A stretch of DNA of 64,000 nt from Methylomonas rapida (GCF_024360925.2 NZ_CP113517.1:2046001-2110000); one strand, 5' to 3'. Shown: positions 37,258 through 47,048, numbered from the stretch's first letter. Translations and numbers: made by a program. The notes: generated from the letters alone by a model not told the origin.

Positions 37258-37667
37258 CCGATGTTCAGTACCGCGCGCAAGCGGGCTATTTCCCGCTGCG
37301 CGTCCTGTTCCTGATAGGGCGCGGGGGCGAATTTCCCCCAGATCGGCGCCGGCCAGGCCTTGTCGGTTCGGTAGCGCGCGACATGGTGGACATGCAGTTG
37401 CGGTACCAAGTTGCCGATGGCGGCAATGTTGAGTTTGTCCGGCTGATAGAGCTCGAACAGCTTTTCCGCCAGCAAACAGGACTCGCTCAGCAATTGCTGG
37501 CGGTCGGCTTCGGCCAGTTGATGGATTTCCATGATGTCGCTCCGACGGGGGACCAGAATGAACCAGGGATATTGACTGTCGTTCATCAGTAGAAGCCTCG
37601 ACAAGGCAAAATCTCCGACGACCCGGCAATCCTGCTGCAAACGGGGATGTAATTCAAATTCGCTCAT
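37254..37667 (-). CDS. HIT-family nucleotide hydrolase
   Basis: This 137-residue histidine-triad protein has the C-terminal motif QLHVHHVARYRTD (HxHxH-like, catalytic histidine among the last) and an N-terminal half with FILVPRRSDIMEIHQLAEAD. Members hydrolyse nucleotide phosphoramidates or dinucleoside polyphosphates, with substrate undefined here. The ATG at 37667 was chosen because it aligns with the start of conserved sequence (MSEFELHPRLQQDC). An upstream ORF extension to 37721 has no support. It is monocistronic and convergent with the FliL-like gene. Confidence 0.85.
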   Translation of the reverse strand: MSEFELHPRLQQDCRVVGDFALSRLLLMNDSQYPWFILVPRRSDIMEIHQLAEADRQQLLSESCLLAEKLFELYQPDKLNIAAIGNLVPQLHVHHVARYRTDKAWPAPIWGKFAPAPYQEQDAQREIARLRAVLNIG

Positions 37668-37804
37668 GGCTTGAAATAGGTTGGATGAAGTTCCGGGATT
37701 GTAGCGAATCCGGGCAAGCACGAAATGGATTTCGGCAAGCAGTTGAATCGCAAGGTGGAATGGCGATAATAACCAACGACAACAATAACAATAAAGGTGG
37801 CAAA

Positions 37805-38854
37805 ATGTCGGCTCAGGGTATCACTCTTTCTTATTCATCCAGCAACCTGAAGCTGTCGGTATCGTTTCGCTTCTTACTGGCTCTGTACGCGATCGTGCCG
37901 CTGTGCGTGCTGGCACTCTGGCTGGATCGATTCGGCTTTGACCATGCCTTGCGCGACATGCTGCCCAGCAGCCCCAGTCATTTTTTATTGTTCAATGTCT
38001 TGTTCGGTACGCCGCATATCATCGCCAGCAACCTGTTGCTGTTCGGGCATGCCGATTACGTTGGCGCCTATAAGAACAAACTGATAGGCATGACGCTGTT
38101 CATCATCGCTTTTTTTGGGGTTGGCAGTTTGTTCATCCCCTACCGTGTGTTGTATGTCATCAGCGCCTGCTGGACGGTTTATCACGTATTGAAGCAGCAA
38201 CACGGCATCGCCAAGGCGGTCTGCCGGTTACCGAACTGGGCGTTTTATAGCCAGTTGTGGTTGAGCGTCGGTGCCGGGATTTTTATTTACCTGGGTGTTT
38301 TCCTGAAAAACAGCCTGACACCGGCGCAGGCCGGGCAGATACTACAAGTCGCCGCTATCCTGACCCTGCTATTGCTGATCAATACCTGCCTGTGTCAGAA
38401 GCGTGTTCCCGGTGGTTTGGGCGTGCCTTTTCTGTGGGCCAATACCTTGCTGGTGGCTTGCAGTTGGTATGTCTATAGCCAGCATTATTATTTTCTGGCG
38501 ATCCTGATGCCCAGACTGGTGCATGACATCACCGCCTATAGCTTTTATGTGACGCACGACGTCAATCGCCATGGCGAAAAGCCCACGCATAAACTCTACC
38601 AGCTGGCATCAAACTGGCATGTGCCTGTGGCGCTGGTGTTGCCGATGTTGTCGTTTTTGTTGACGTTTCTATTGCAGACTTATGGCGACGAACTGGTCAA
38701 CCTGATTACTCGCACCTTGTTTGCGACCGAGATATACAAGGCCGTGACCTTAGGTTTAGTCGGATATCTGGCGTTGATGCATTATTACACCGAGGCCTTC
38801 GTTTGGTCGGCCGGCTCACCACTACGGCGCTTCATCCGCTTCAGCGGATTTTAA
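37805..38854 (+). CDS. Polytopic membrane protein with conserved histidines, unknown function
   Basis: This 349-residue protein has about nine membrane segments. Histidines cluster in or near membrane segments: FGTPHIIASN, TVYHVLKQQHGIAK, RLVHDITAYSFYVTHDVNRH and, near the end, LMHYYTEAFVWSAGSPLRR. Such spacing suggests a membrane metal-dependent enzyme, loosely reminiscent of Brp/Blh-like oxygenases or of uncharacterised bacterial membrane enzymes. I cannot assign it. The ATG at 37805 follows AAAGGTGG. It shares a TTAA stop overlap with the convergent GGDEF-EAL gene. Confidence 0.75.
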   Translation: MSAQGITLSYSSSNLKLSVSFRFLLALYAIVPLCVLALWLDRFGFDHALRDMLPSSPSHFLLFNVLFGTPHIIASNLLLFGHADYVGAYKNKLIGMTLFIIAFFGVGSLFIPYRVLYVISACWTVYHVLKQQHGIAKAVCRLPNWAFYSQLWLSVGAGIFIYLGVFLKNSLTPAQAGQILQVAAILTLLLLINTCLCQKRVPGGLGVPFLWANTLLVACSWYVYSQHYYFLAILMPRLVHDITAYSFYVTHDVNRHGEKPTHKLYQLASNWHVPVALVLPMLSFLLTFLLQTYGDELVNLITRTLFATEIYKAVTLGLVGYLALMHYYTEAFVWSAGSPLRRFIRFSGF

Positions 38855-40956
38855 TCCGTGGCCGGGAAGTGGTGGTCGTGCAGCAGGCTGTCGAAATCGT
38901 TGACCGGTAGCGGCCGGCAAAACAGATAGCCCTGAAAGGCCGGACAACCAAACTCGAGCAGATGTTTGACTTGTGTTTCGCTTTCTATGCCTTCGGCGAT
39001 GACTTGCAGCCCCAGGTTGCGGCTCATGCCGATGATGGTTTGAATCAGCGCGGTGGAGTTTTCGTCCACGCCCAAATCGTTGATGAACGATCGATCGATT
39101 TTCAATTGATCCAGCGGCAATTGCTTCAAATAGGACAGCGACGAATAACCGGTGCCAAAGTCATCGATCGAAAAGGCCAGCCCAAACGATTTGAGTTTGC
39201 GCATCTTTTCGGCGGTATCGGACGAATTTTGAGCGAACACGCTTTCGCTCAATTCCAGTTTCAGACGGCGCGGTTCGATGCCGATCCGCGCCAATATGTC
39301 GGAAATTTGCTCGACGAAATGCGAATGACGAAATTGGCTGACGCTGATATTCACCGACAGTTGGAAGCTCCGGCCGAGGAGGCCTTTATTTTCCCAATCC
39401 TTAATCTGCCGGGCGGCGGTTTCCAGCGCCCAGAGCCCAATCGGAATCATCAACCCGGTTTCCTCGGCTAAAGGGATGAATTGTTCCGGCAGGATCAACC
39501 CCTTTACCGGATGTTGCCAGCGTAATAACGCTTCGGCGCCGAGGATGCGGCGTTCGCTATCGACCTGGGTCTGATAGTAAAGCTGTAATTGACGCTGCTG
39601 CAAGGCTTGCTGCAAATCGGCTTCCAATGCCGTGCGCGCTTCAAGCACGGTGCGCATTTGCGGATCGAAAAAACGCCAGGCATCGCGGCCGGCGCTCTTG
39701 GCTTCGTACATCGCGGTGTCCGCTTGCTTGAACAATGTTTCGACGCTGATATCGCTGTTGTAAAACAGGCTGATGCCGATGCTGGCGCTGGTGCGATGTT
39801 CGTATTGCTTTAGCAGATAGGGCTCGCGCAGCGCATTCAGTACTTTCTCGCCTATCATTTGCGCGTGAGTGACCGCCAGATCGGGTGTGCTTCCCAGCTC
39901 TTCCAGCAACAGCACGAATTCGTCGCCGCCCAGGCGGGCCACGGTGTCGATTTCGCGCACGCAGGACGAGAGACGCTTGGCGACTTCGATCAACAACAAA
40001 TCGCCGACATCATGTCCCTGCGTATCGTTCAAGCCCTTGAACTGGTCCAGGTCCATGAATAGAATCGCGCCATATTGATGGGTCCGGCTGCTATTGAGCC
40101 TGGCCTGATGGGTTCTATCCATCAACAAGCGCCGGTTGGGCAAATGCGTCAACGGATCGTAAAAGGCTAATTGCAGGATTTGTTCCTCGGCCATTTTGCG
40201 CTGGGTGATGTCGTTGAACACGGCCACGAAATGGCTGATTTGCTGATCGGTATCCAGCACGGCGGTAATGGTCAGCCATTCGGGATAAATTTCACCGCTT
40301 TTGCGGCGGTTCCAGATTTCGCCTTGCCAGTAGTGTTCCGTAACCAAAGCCTGCCACAGGCGGCGATAGAATTCGGCATCGTGATGACCCGATTTCAGTA
40401 GGGCGGGTGTCTGGCCTATCGCCTCTTCCGCAGTATAGCCGGTGATTTCGGTAAACGCGCGATTGACCCGCAGGATCACCGAGTTGGCGTCCGTGACCAC
40501 GATGCCTTCTTGCGAATTGAAAGCGATCGCGGCGATGCGCAATTCCTCGTTGGCCTTGTGTAGCGCGCGTTGCTGGTTGAACAAGCGTAGAAATACCTGA
40601 ACCTTGGCTTTCAGCACATGATCGTCGATCGGCTTGGCCAGATAATCGGTCGCGCCGGCCACATAGCCACGGATATTGTCCTCCACGCCTTTAAAGGCCG
40701 CGGTCAGGAAAATGACCGGCGTTTGCGCGGTTTTCGGATTGGCGCGCAATTGTTCGCAGACCTCGAAGCCGTCCATGTCCGGCATCAAGGCGTCCAATAG
40801 AATCAAGGCATAATTTTCGTTCAGGGTCATGGATAGCGCGTCGAAGCCGTTGTCGACCTCGTGCAATTCGGCCTCGACGCCTTTCAGGATGGTGCGGATG
40901 CTCAGGCGATTGTTGGCGTTGTCGTCGACAATCAGAATTTTGGGAAGGCTATTCAT
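38851..40956 (-). CDS. REC-PAS-GGDEF-EAL cyclic-di-GMP protein
   Basis: This 701-residue soluble protein has a receiver (IVDDNANNRLS; phosphoacceptor in LILLDALMPDMDG; Lys in YLAKPIDD; about 1-125), a PAS domain (about 145-265), GGDEF with intact LGGDEFVLLLEE (about 270-440) and EAL with EALLRWQHP, DDFGTGYSSLSYLKQLPLDQ and EGIESE (about 450-690). Both catalytic sites look complete. The receiver lets the upstream hybrid kinase drive it. Its ATG overlaps the cheB stop by 4 nt, placing it last in the four-gene kinase-CheR-CheB operon. Confidence 0.93.
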   Translation of the reverse strand: MNSLPKILIVDDNANNRLSIRTILKGVEAELHEVDNGFDALSMTLNENYALILLDALMPDMDGFEVCEQLRANPKTAQTPVIFLTAAFKGVEDNIRGYVAGATDYLAKPIDDHVLKAKVQVFLRLFNQQRALHKANEELRIAAIAFNSQEGIVVTDANSVILRVNRAFTEITGYTAEEAIGQTPALLKSGHHDAEFYRRLWQALVTEHYWQGEIWNRRKSGEIYPEWLTITAVLDTDQQISHFVAVFNDITQRKMAEEQILQLAFYDPLTHLPNRRLLMDRTHQARLNSSRTHQYGAILFMDLDQFKGLNDTQGHDVGDLLLIEVAKRLSSCVREIDTVARLGGDEFVLLLEELGSTPDLAVTHAQMIGEKVLNALREPYLLKQYEHRTSASIGISLFYNSDISVETLFKQADTAMYEAKSAGRDAWRFFDPQMRTVLEARTALEADLQQALQQRQLQLYYQTQVDSERRILGAEALLRWQHPVKGLILPEQFIPLAEETGLMIPIGLWALETAARQIKDWENKGLLGRSFQLSVNISVSQFRHSHFVEQISDILARIGIEPRRLKLELSESVFAQNSSDTAEKMRKLKSFGLAFSIDDFGTGYSSLSYLKQLPLDQLKIDRSFINDLGVDENSTALIQTIIGMSRNLGLQVIAEGIESETQVKHLLEFGCPAFQGYLFCRPLPVNDFDSLLHDHHFPATD

Positions 40957-41519
40957 GGGTGGTCTTGCACGGCGAGAAGGAGGGAAATGATTTCATCCAG
41001 GCTAGCGACATAGTCGACGTCGGTGGCTTCGATCACGGCGTCGGGCATGATACGAAACTCGGCCTGCAGTGGATCGAGTACGATGGTCACGCCGCCCGTG
41101 GCCCTGACGCGAGCCATGCCATCGGCCCCATCGCTATTGGCGCCGCTCAAAATCACCGCGATCAAATGTTTTTCATAGACTTCGGCGGCGCTTTGCAAAA
41201 ATACATCGACGCTGGGACGCACTGATTTTACCGGCGGATCGACCGACAGCGCAAAATGGCCGTTGCGTTCCACCAACAGATGATAATCGGGTGGGGCGAT
41301 ATAGACGTTACCTGCCGCAATCGCTTGTTTGTCGAAGGCCAGCTTGACCGGCAAGCGCGAGACACTTTGAAACAGCGGCAGCAGGCCGCTGCCGGCGGTC
41401 GGCGGTAGATGCGTCACCAGTACCACGGGTAAGGGGTAAGCAGTTGGCAAGGCCGCCAGTAATTGCTGTGCCAGCGGGATGCCGCCGGCGGAAAAACCGA
41501 TGACGGCCAACTTAGCCAC
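40953..41519 (-). CDS. cheB: CheB-type protein-glutamate methylesterase (stand-alone domain)
   Basis: This 188-residue protein is the methylesterase domain of CheB without a receiver. The catalytic Ser is in VIGFSAGGIPLAQQ (Ser10), His in LVTHLPPTAG and Asp in ILSGANSDGADGMAR. It would remove methyl groups from receptor-like glutamates. Lacking a receiver, it may be constitutive or controlled by partner binding. It overlaps cheR by 8 nt upstream and the REC-GGDEF-EAL gene by 4 nt downstream. Confidence 0.92.
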   Translation of the reverse strand: MAKLAVIGFSAGGIPLAQQLLAALPTAYPLPVVLVTHLPPTAGSGLLPLFQSVSRLPVKLAFDKQAIAAGNVYIAPPDYHLLVERNGHFALSVDPPVKSVRPSVDVFLQSAAEVYEKHLIAVILSGANSDGADGMARVRATGGVTIVLDPLQAEFRIMPDAVIEATDVDYVASLDEIISLLLAVQDHP

Positions 41520-42360
41520 GGCTACCCCAGATCGGTTTCTGATACAGGTGCAGGTTTTCCTGAAATATGCTCAGATCCTGCCGTTGTTCCGGCAGGCTTT
41601 CCGCCAGCCCTAGTAGCAAGTAGCCGCCACGCTGCAGACTGCGGGCAAATACCTCGACGACTCTGTCTTGCAACGCGGCGCCGAAATAAATCAGGACGTT
41701 GCGGCAGACGATGAATTGGGTTTCCAGAAAGGCATCGTCGCTGACCAGGTTGTGCGGCATGAATTCTATAGCTGATTTCAACGAATCCCGGATCGCGATT
41801 TCGCCGCCTTGTCGTGCAAAATAATCGTCGAAACAGCCCGTGCCGCCGGCTTGTTGATAGTTTTGCCGCCATTGGTCCAGGTCGCGGGCGGACCAGCGGC
41901 CGTTGCTGGCCTCGTTCAAGAAATCGTTATTGATGTCGGTCGCGATCAGGCGGGTTTTTTTCAATAGGCCGGTTTCATGCAGCAATATCGCCAAGGTGTA
42001 AGTTTCCTGGCCACGGCCGCAACCGACTTGCCAGATGTTCAACAACGGAAAGCTGGCCAGGCGCGGCAATAATTCTTCGCGGACATAGCGCCAAATCTCC
42101 GGGTCGCGGAAAAATTCCGAGGTGGGGACCGAAATCGCGTTGATCACGGTCTGGGCCACTCGTTCGTCATGGATAACGTCATGCAGTATGCGCGTCAGGC
42201 TGTCCACCGCGAAGTAACTGACCAGCTGATCCAGGCGCCGCTTCAGCGAGGCGCGCGCGTAACCGCTGAAATCGTAACCCCAGCGTTCCTTGAGCGCCAA
42301 CAGCAGCAATTCGATTTCGATGTCCTTGATCCTATGATCGGGCATATGAACTAGAGCCAT
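41512..42360 (-). CDS. cheR: CheR-type methyltransferase
   Basis: This 282-residue S-adenosylmethionine-dependent glutamate methyltransferase has an N-terminal helical domain (YDFSGYARASLKRRLDQL, the CheR substrate-binding basic helix) and the SAM site LLNIWQVGCGRGQETYTLAI. The downstream FIVCRNVLIYFGAALQDRVV is the typical CheR end motif. It overlaps the kinase gene by 10 nt and cheB by 8 nt. No methyl-accepting receptor is in this operon, so its target may be the hybrid kinase's own signalling helices; that is inference. Confidence 0.93.
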   Translation of the reverse strand: MALVHMPDHRIKDIEIELLLLALKERWGYDFSGYARASLKRRLDQLVSYFAVDSLTRILHDVIHDERVAQTVINAISVPTSEFFRDPEIWRYVREELLPRLASFPLLNIWQVGCGRGQETYTLAILLHETGLLKKTRLIATDINNDFLNEASNGRWSARDLDQWRQNYQQAGGTGCFDDYFARQGGEIAIRDSLKSAIEFMPHNLVSDDAFLETQFIVCRNVLIYFGAALQDRVVEVFARSLQRGGYLLLGLAESLPEQRQDLSIFQENLHLYQKPIWGSRG

Positions 42361-45300
42361 CGACTGAGTACCTCCAGCAGTTTATTGATGTCGACTGGCT
42401 TGGGAATGTAATCGTTGGCGCCGGCCTGCATGCACAATTCAACATCGCCCGGCATCGCCTTGGCCGTGACCGCAATCAGCGGCAAATCGCCGTAGCCCAG
42501 GGCGCGGATATGGCCCATCAGGGCATAGCCATCCATTTCCGGCATCATGATGTCGCACAGCACGGCGTCGAAGGACTGTTGCTGCAAGAGTTCCAAGGCT
42601 TTGGCGCCACTGGGGACGACATCGACCTTGAAACCTTTTTGTCGTAATACCTTGGCGAGTGCGAACAAGTTGCGCACATCGTCATCCACCAATAACAGAC
42701 GGCGGCTGTCTCCCGAAATCGGCGGAATGGGAGAGGGCGCCGCATGGGGTTGGACTAGGAGCGAAGGCGGGCTCAGTAAGCGCAGCACTTCCTGACGCAG
42801 CCTTTCGTTATTGTTGCCTTTAGTGACGACGGCATCGGCGTGCTTGCGCAGTTGAAACAATTCTTCGCTACTGAGTTCGCGCGCCGAATAAACCACGATA
42901 GGCGGATGAGCAATGCCGCCCAGTTGTTGCAGCCAATCGAAACCACTGATATCGGGTAATTGTAAATCGAGAATGATGGCGTCGGCTTGGTTATGAGTCA
43001 GCCATTCCAGGGCTTCCTTGCCGGTTTGTATGGCTTCTATTTCGACGCCGTCATGTCTGAACAAGGTTTGCAATGCAAGAATGTCGGCGGCATTGTCTTC
43101 CACCATCAATACGGTACGCCGCGGGGTATTCGCGGCGGCTTGTTCCAGCATGGTGCGAATGGCGGCCGCTATGCTGTCTTTCGTGACGGGTTTTTTCAAG
43201 AAACCCAAGGCGCCCAGTGTTTTGGCTTCCCCAGTATCTTGAGCGCCGGACATGATGAATACCGGAATATCGGCCGTGCTGGGTTCCGCCTTGAGCCGGC
43301 GCAGCACTTCCATGCCATGCATGCCGGGAAGTCCCAGATCAAGCAACAAGCCAGCGGGCCGGGTGTGTTGGATGAATTCCAGCGCTTTCTCGCCCGATTC
43401 CACCGTCGCCACGGGAAAGCCCAGCGTGTCGATCAAGCGCTGTAAAATCGAAACCAAGCGGCTGTCGTCCTCGACCACCAAAACCGGAGCGCCGGTTCTG
43501 CGAGGCATGCCGATGATCGGTTTGGGTTTTTCCGTGGCTTTGACGGGCTTGACGCCCTGTTCGGTGGTGTGCATAAGCGGAATTTTGACGCTAAAGGTGC
43601 TGCCGCGCCCCGGTGCGCTGACGACGCCGATGCTGCCGCCCATGAGTTCGGTCAAGCGTTTGCTGATTGCCAATCCCAATCCCGAGCCGCCGTATTTTCG
43701 GCTGGTGCCGCCATCGACTTGTTGAAACACGCCAAAGATGCTTTCCAGCTTGTCGTCCGGGATACCAATGCCGGTATCGGTGATGTCGAATCGCAGATGA
43801 TCGGCTTCGCCGCGCGCGGCAATTTTTACCTGACCGCTGTCGGTGAATTTGATCGCATTGGACAACAGATTGGTGAGTACCTGCGTGATGCGTTGTCTAT
43901 CGCCATGAATGGCTTCCGGCGCGGTGGTATCGACTTCGATGTCAAAGCCGATGTTTTTCCTTTCCGCCAACGGCATGAAGGTGCGGCGCAAATAGGCCAT
44001 GACTTCATCGAGCGGAAAATCCTCGCTGAAGAGCTCAAAACGGCCGGCTTCGATCTTGGACAGGTCGAGAATGTCGTTGATCAATGTCAACAGATGGGTG
44101 CCGCTTTCGCTGATGACGGCGGCCGATTCGACCTGGTCGTCCGTCAGATTGCCTTCATCGTTTTCAGACAGGTTCTTCGCCAGAATCAGGATGCTGTTCA
44201 AAGGCGTGCGCAGTTCATGCGACATGTTGGCCAGAAAATCGGATTTATATTGATTGGCCAGACCCAGTTCCCGCGCCTTGGCTTCGGCTTCCTGACGCGC
44301 CTGTTCCAGTTCACGCCGCTGCGCTTCCAGCAATTGATTCTTGTGCTGCATTTCTTCTTGCTGTGCGCGTAACTCCTCCTGATTGGCGCGAAATTCCTCG
44401 TTTTGGGCTTTCAGTTCCTCGGTCATCGCCTTCATTTCTTCGTTGTTTTGGCGCAGCGCTTCCTGTTGCTGTTTTACTTCGGTGACGTCGCGGGCCGCCG
44501 CGAAGACGCCGGCCACCTTGCCATTGGCATCGTAATAGACGCTGGCGTTGTACAACACGTCGGTAACCTTGCCGGACATATGGCGAATCGCCAAGGGGTA
44601 ATCGGTGACCAGGCCTTGCGAAAACACCTGTTGATACCCGATACGTGCTTGCTCCGGTTCGGTAAAGTAATTGCAAAAATCACTGCCGATTAAATGTTCG
44701 CGCGTGACGCCGGTAACTTTTTCGGTGGCGCTGTTCACATCCATGATGCGGCCTTCCGCGCTGATCGTCACCAATGGATCGAGACAGGCTTCCAGCAGGC
44801 TGCGGGCATAGCGCGACGCTTCCTCGATGCGTTGGCGCTGGGCCTTCATTTCTTCATTGTTTTTTCGTAAGGCTTCTTGTTGTTGCTTGACTTCGGTGAC
44901 GTCGCGAGCCGCCGCGAATACGCCGGCGACCTTGCCATCGGCATCGTAATAGACGCTGGCGTTGTAGAGTACATCGGTGATCTTGCCGGATGCGTGCCGC
45001 AGCGCCAGTGGGTAATCGAGGACAGAACCTTCGGAAAAGGCCTGCTGATAGCCTTTGCGGGCTTGATCCGGTTCGGTGAAATAATTGCAAAAGTCGCTGC
45101 CGATCAATTGTTCGCGGCTGACCCCGGTGACTTTTTCGGTGGCGCTGTTGACATCCATGATGCGGCCTTCGGTGCTGATCGTCACCAGGGGATCGAGCGC
45201 TGCTTCGATCAGGCTGCGGGCGTAACGGGAGGCTTTCTCGATACGTTGTCGTTGTTCGGCCATGACCTCGGCTTGTTGCCGGGTTTCATTCAACAGCGCC

Positions 45301-47048
45301 AAATTGTGTTCGGCGGCCTGCAGATTGGCCAGATGCAGGCCCAAGCCATTGGCGGCGGCGGTCAAAAATTCGTGCTGGTAGGGCGTCAAGCTGTGCAGGG
45401 TTGCTAATTCCAGCACCCCCAGCACCTCCTCTTTATGCGGGATGGGATACAGCACCAGTTCGTGGGGACTGAATTCGCCGAGGCCTGCGCTGATCACCGC
45501 AAGCCCTTCCGGGACCGGCGACAGAATCACCGGTTGGCGATCGCGCGCGCATTGCCCGACCAGTCCCGTGCCCAGCGCAAAATGATCTTCCACCTGGCTG
45601 CGGCGGGCCAGTCCATGGATGCCGACCCGGCTATAGACTTTCTCGGCGTTGCGAAAATACAAGGCCGCGACCGGGATTTCCAGGCTGTCGCACAAATATT
45701 TCAGGATCGCCTCCGGGACGTCCTTCATCGAAAACTGGCTGGATACCAGATTGGTCAATCCGGCCAGATGTTCGTTCAGCCAATGGCTGCGCTCGATTTG
45801 CAGCGACATCTGCCGAAAACCCTCGGCGGCCTGAGCCATGCTGCCGATTTCGTCACGCCTGTCCAGGCCGGGTACTTGCGCTTCCTCGCCATGAGCCAAT
45901 TTGGACAGGGCGCCTTGAATCGCGACGATGGGACGGGCGACGGCGCGCGCGCCCCACGCGCTGAACAAGGCCGCCAAAATAGCCAGCAGGCCACCCACGA
46001 ACATCAATACCCGGCTTTGTATCGTCAATCCGTGCAAGGCTTCCGCCTGATCGGTTTTGACCATGACCCCCCACAGGGCTTTTTCACCCAACGCGTTGGG
46101 AAAGGGGGATACGGCTTTATAAAGTACGTACGATGGTACGCCGCGATAGTCCGGGGTCAATATCGTGCCTTCTTCGCCCAGCACGACATGGCGAACGGCC
46201 TGGCTATCGATTTGTTTGCGCAAGGCCGTGCTCTCGGTTTCGAAGCGGGAGTCCGTCAACATCCAGCGGTCGCGATTGATGATGTAGGTTTCGCCGCTTT
46301 CGCCGAGGCCACTCCTGTCAGACATCAGCTCGTTCAGCGCGCTTGAAGAGATTTTCGTCGCGATGATGCCGATGAAGTGTTGATTGTCGGTATCGAATAC
46401 CGGCATCGCCAAAAAAGCCATCGGCAAACCGTCACTGGCCGGATAACGGGTAAAATCGGCAAAGCCGGCCACGCCCGGCACGGGTTTATTCAATAAAGGT
46501 GTTATCGCATGGGCCAGTCCGCTGTCTTTCCAGGGGCCTGTGACAAGATTGGTGGCGAAATCCTTTTCTTTCAGCATCGAGTACACCACGTTGCCTTCGG
46601 GGTCTATCAGCGCTATGTCGTCCATGTTCTGAAAACGGTGACGATTACGATAGCGCTCGTGGTGTTTTTGATGGAGCCTATCGTAGGCGTCGGGTTTGTC
46701 GTTAATTGCAAAACGGTCCCGTTCCTGGCGGGGTAATTCATTACCGGTCACATACCGTTGCTGTAACACAAATTGGGCGTTATCACCCCACTGCCGGAAA
46801 GCTTCCGCGAATTCGACCAAAGATTCGCGCGTGCTAGGTGCGCTAGCCATGATGGACAACTGGGCTTCGGTGGAATCCAGATAACGTTGCAGCGCGGTCA
46901 ATCGAGCCGCTTGCGCCGTGAGCATTTTTTCTTGTGTCGCTGCTTCCAAGGCTTTTTTGGAAACGAATGACGATACGACAAGAACGACGAGGAGCGCCAG
47001 AATCGCGGTGGACGCAGTGGTAAGGGACAGCCGGGCTTGAAGTTTCAT
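42351..47048 (-). CDS. Membrane hybrid histidine kinase: Cache-HAMP-GAF-PAS-PAS-HK-REC3
   Basis: The 1565 residues divide into an N-terminal membrane anchor (about 8-30), a periplasmic Cache-type sensor (about 40-320), a second membrane helix and HAMP (about 330-405), GAF (about 430-590), two near-identical PAS domains (about 600-735 and 738-873), and coiled coil. HisKA follows with the phosphorylated His near 943 ([15 protein letters not shown]), then HATPase_c (GSGLGLAISKRLTELMGG) and three receivers. Each receiver has its Asp: LLLDLGLPGMHG, IILDLQLPDISG and VLCDIMMPEMDG. The start is ATG at 47048. It overlaps cheR by 10 nt and leads the operon. The two PAS units result from a 414-bp tandem duplication. 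Confidence 0.93.
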   Translation of the reverse strand: MKLQARLSLTTASTAILALLVVLVVSSFVSKKALEAATQEKMLTAQAARLTALQRYLDSTEAQLSIMASAPSTRESLVEFAEAFRQWGDNAQFVLQQRYVTGNELPRQERDRFAINDKPDAYDRLHQKHHERYRNRHRFQNMDDIALIDPEGNVVYSMLKEKDFATNLVTGPWKDSGLAHAITPLLNKPVPGVAGFADFTRYPASDGLPMAFLAMPVFDTDNQHFIGIIATKISSSALNELMSDRSGLGESGETYIINRDRWMLTDSRFETESTALRKQIDSQAVRHVVLGEEGTILTPDYRGVPSYVLYKAVSPFPNALGEKALWGVMVKTDQAEALHGLTIQSRVLMFVGGLLAILAALFSAWGARAVARPIVAIQGALSKLAHGEEAQVPGLDRRDEIGSMAQAAEGFRQMSLQIERSHWLNEHLAGLTNLVSSQFSMKDVPEAILKYLCDSLEIPVAALYFRNAEKVYSRVGIHGLARRSQVEDHFALGTGLVGQCARDRQPVILSPVPEGLAVISAGLGEFSPHELVLYPIPHKEEVLGVLELATLHSLTPYQHEFLTAAANGLGLHLANLQAAEHNLALLNETRQQAEVMAEQRQRIEKASRYARSLIEAALDPLVTISTEGRIMDVNSATEKVTGVSREQLIGSDFCNYFTEPDQARKGYQQAFSEGSVLDYPLALRHASGKITDVLYNASVYYDADGKVAGVFAAARDVTEVKQQQEALRKNNEEMKAQRQRIEEASRYARSLLEACLDPLVTISAEGRIMDVNSATEKVTGVTREHLIGSDFCNYFTEPEQARIGYQQVFSQGLVTDYPLAIRHMSGKVTDVLYNASVYYDANGKVAGVFAAARDVTEVKQQQEALRQNNEEMKAMTEELKAQNEEFRANQEELRAQQEEMQHKNQLLEAQRRELEQARQEAEAKARELGLANQYKSDFLANMSHELRTPLNSILILAKNLSENDEGNLTDDQVESAAVISESGTHLLTLINDILDLSKIEAGRFELFSEDFPLDEVMAYLRRTFMPLAERKNIGFDIEVDTTAPEAIHGDRQRITQVLTNLLSNAIKFTDSGQVKIAARGEADHLRFDITDTGIGIPDDKLESIFGVFQQVDGGTSRKYGGSGLGLAISKRLTELMGGSIGVVSAPGRGSTFSVKIPLMHTTEQGVKPVKATEKPKPIIGMPRRTGAPVLVVEDDSRLVSILQRLIDTLGFPVATVESGEKALEFIQHTRPAGLLLDLGLPGMHGMEVLRRLKAEPSTADIPVFIMSGAQDTGEAKTLGALGFLKKPVTKDSIAAAIRTMLEQAAANTPRRTVLMVEDNAADILALQTLFRHDGVEIEAIQTGKEALEWLTHNQADAIILDLQLPDISGFDWLQQLGGIAHPPIVVYSARELSSEELFQLRKHADAVVTKGNNNERLRQEVLRLLSPPSLLVQPHAAPSPIPPISGDSRRLLLVDDDVRNLFALAKVLRQKGFKVDVVPSGAKALELLQQQSFDAVLCDIMMPEMDGYALMGHIRALGYGDLPLIAVTAKAMPGDVELCMQAGANDYIPKPVDINKLLEVLSRWL

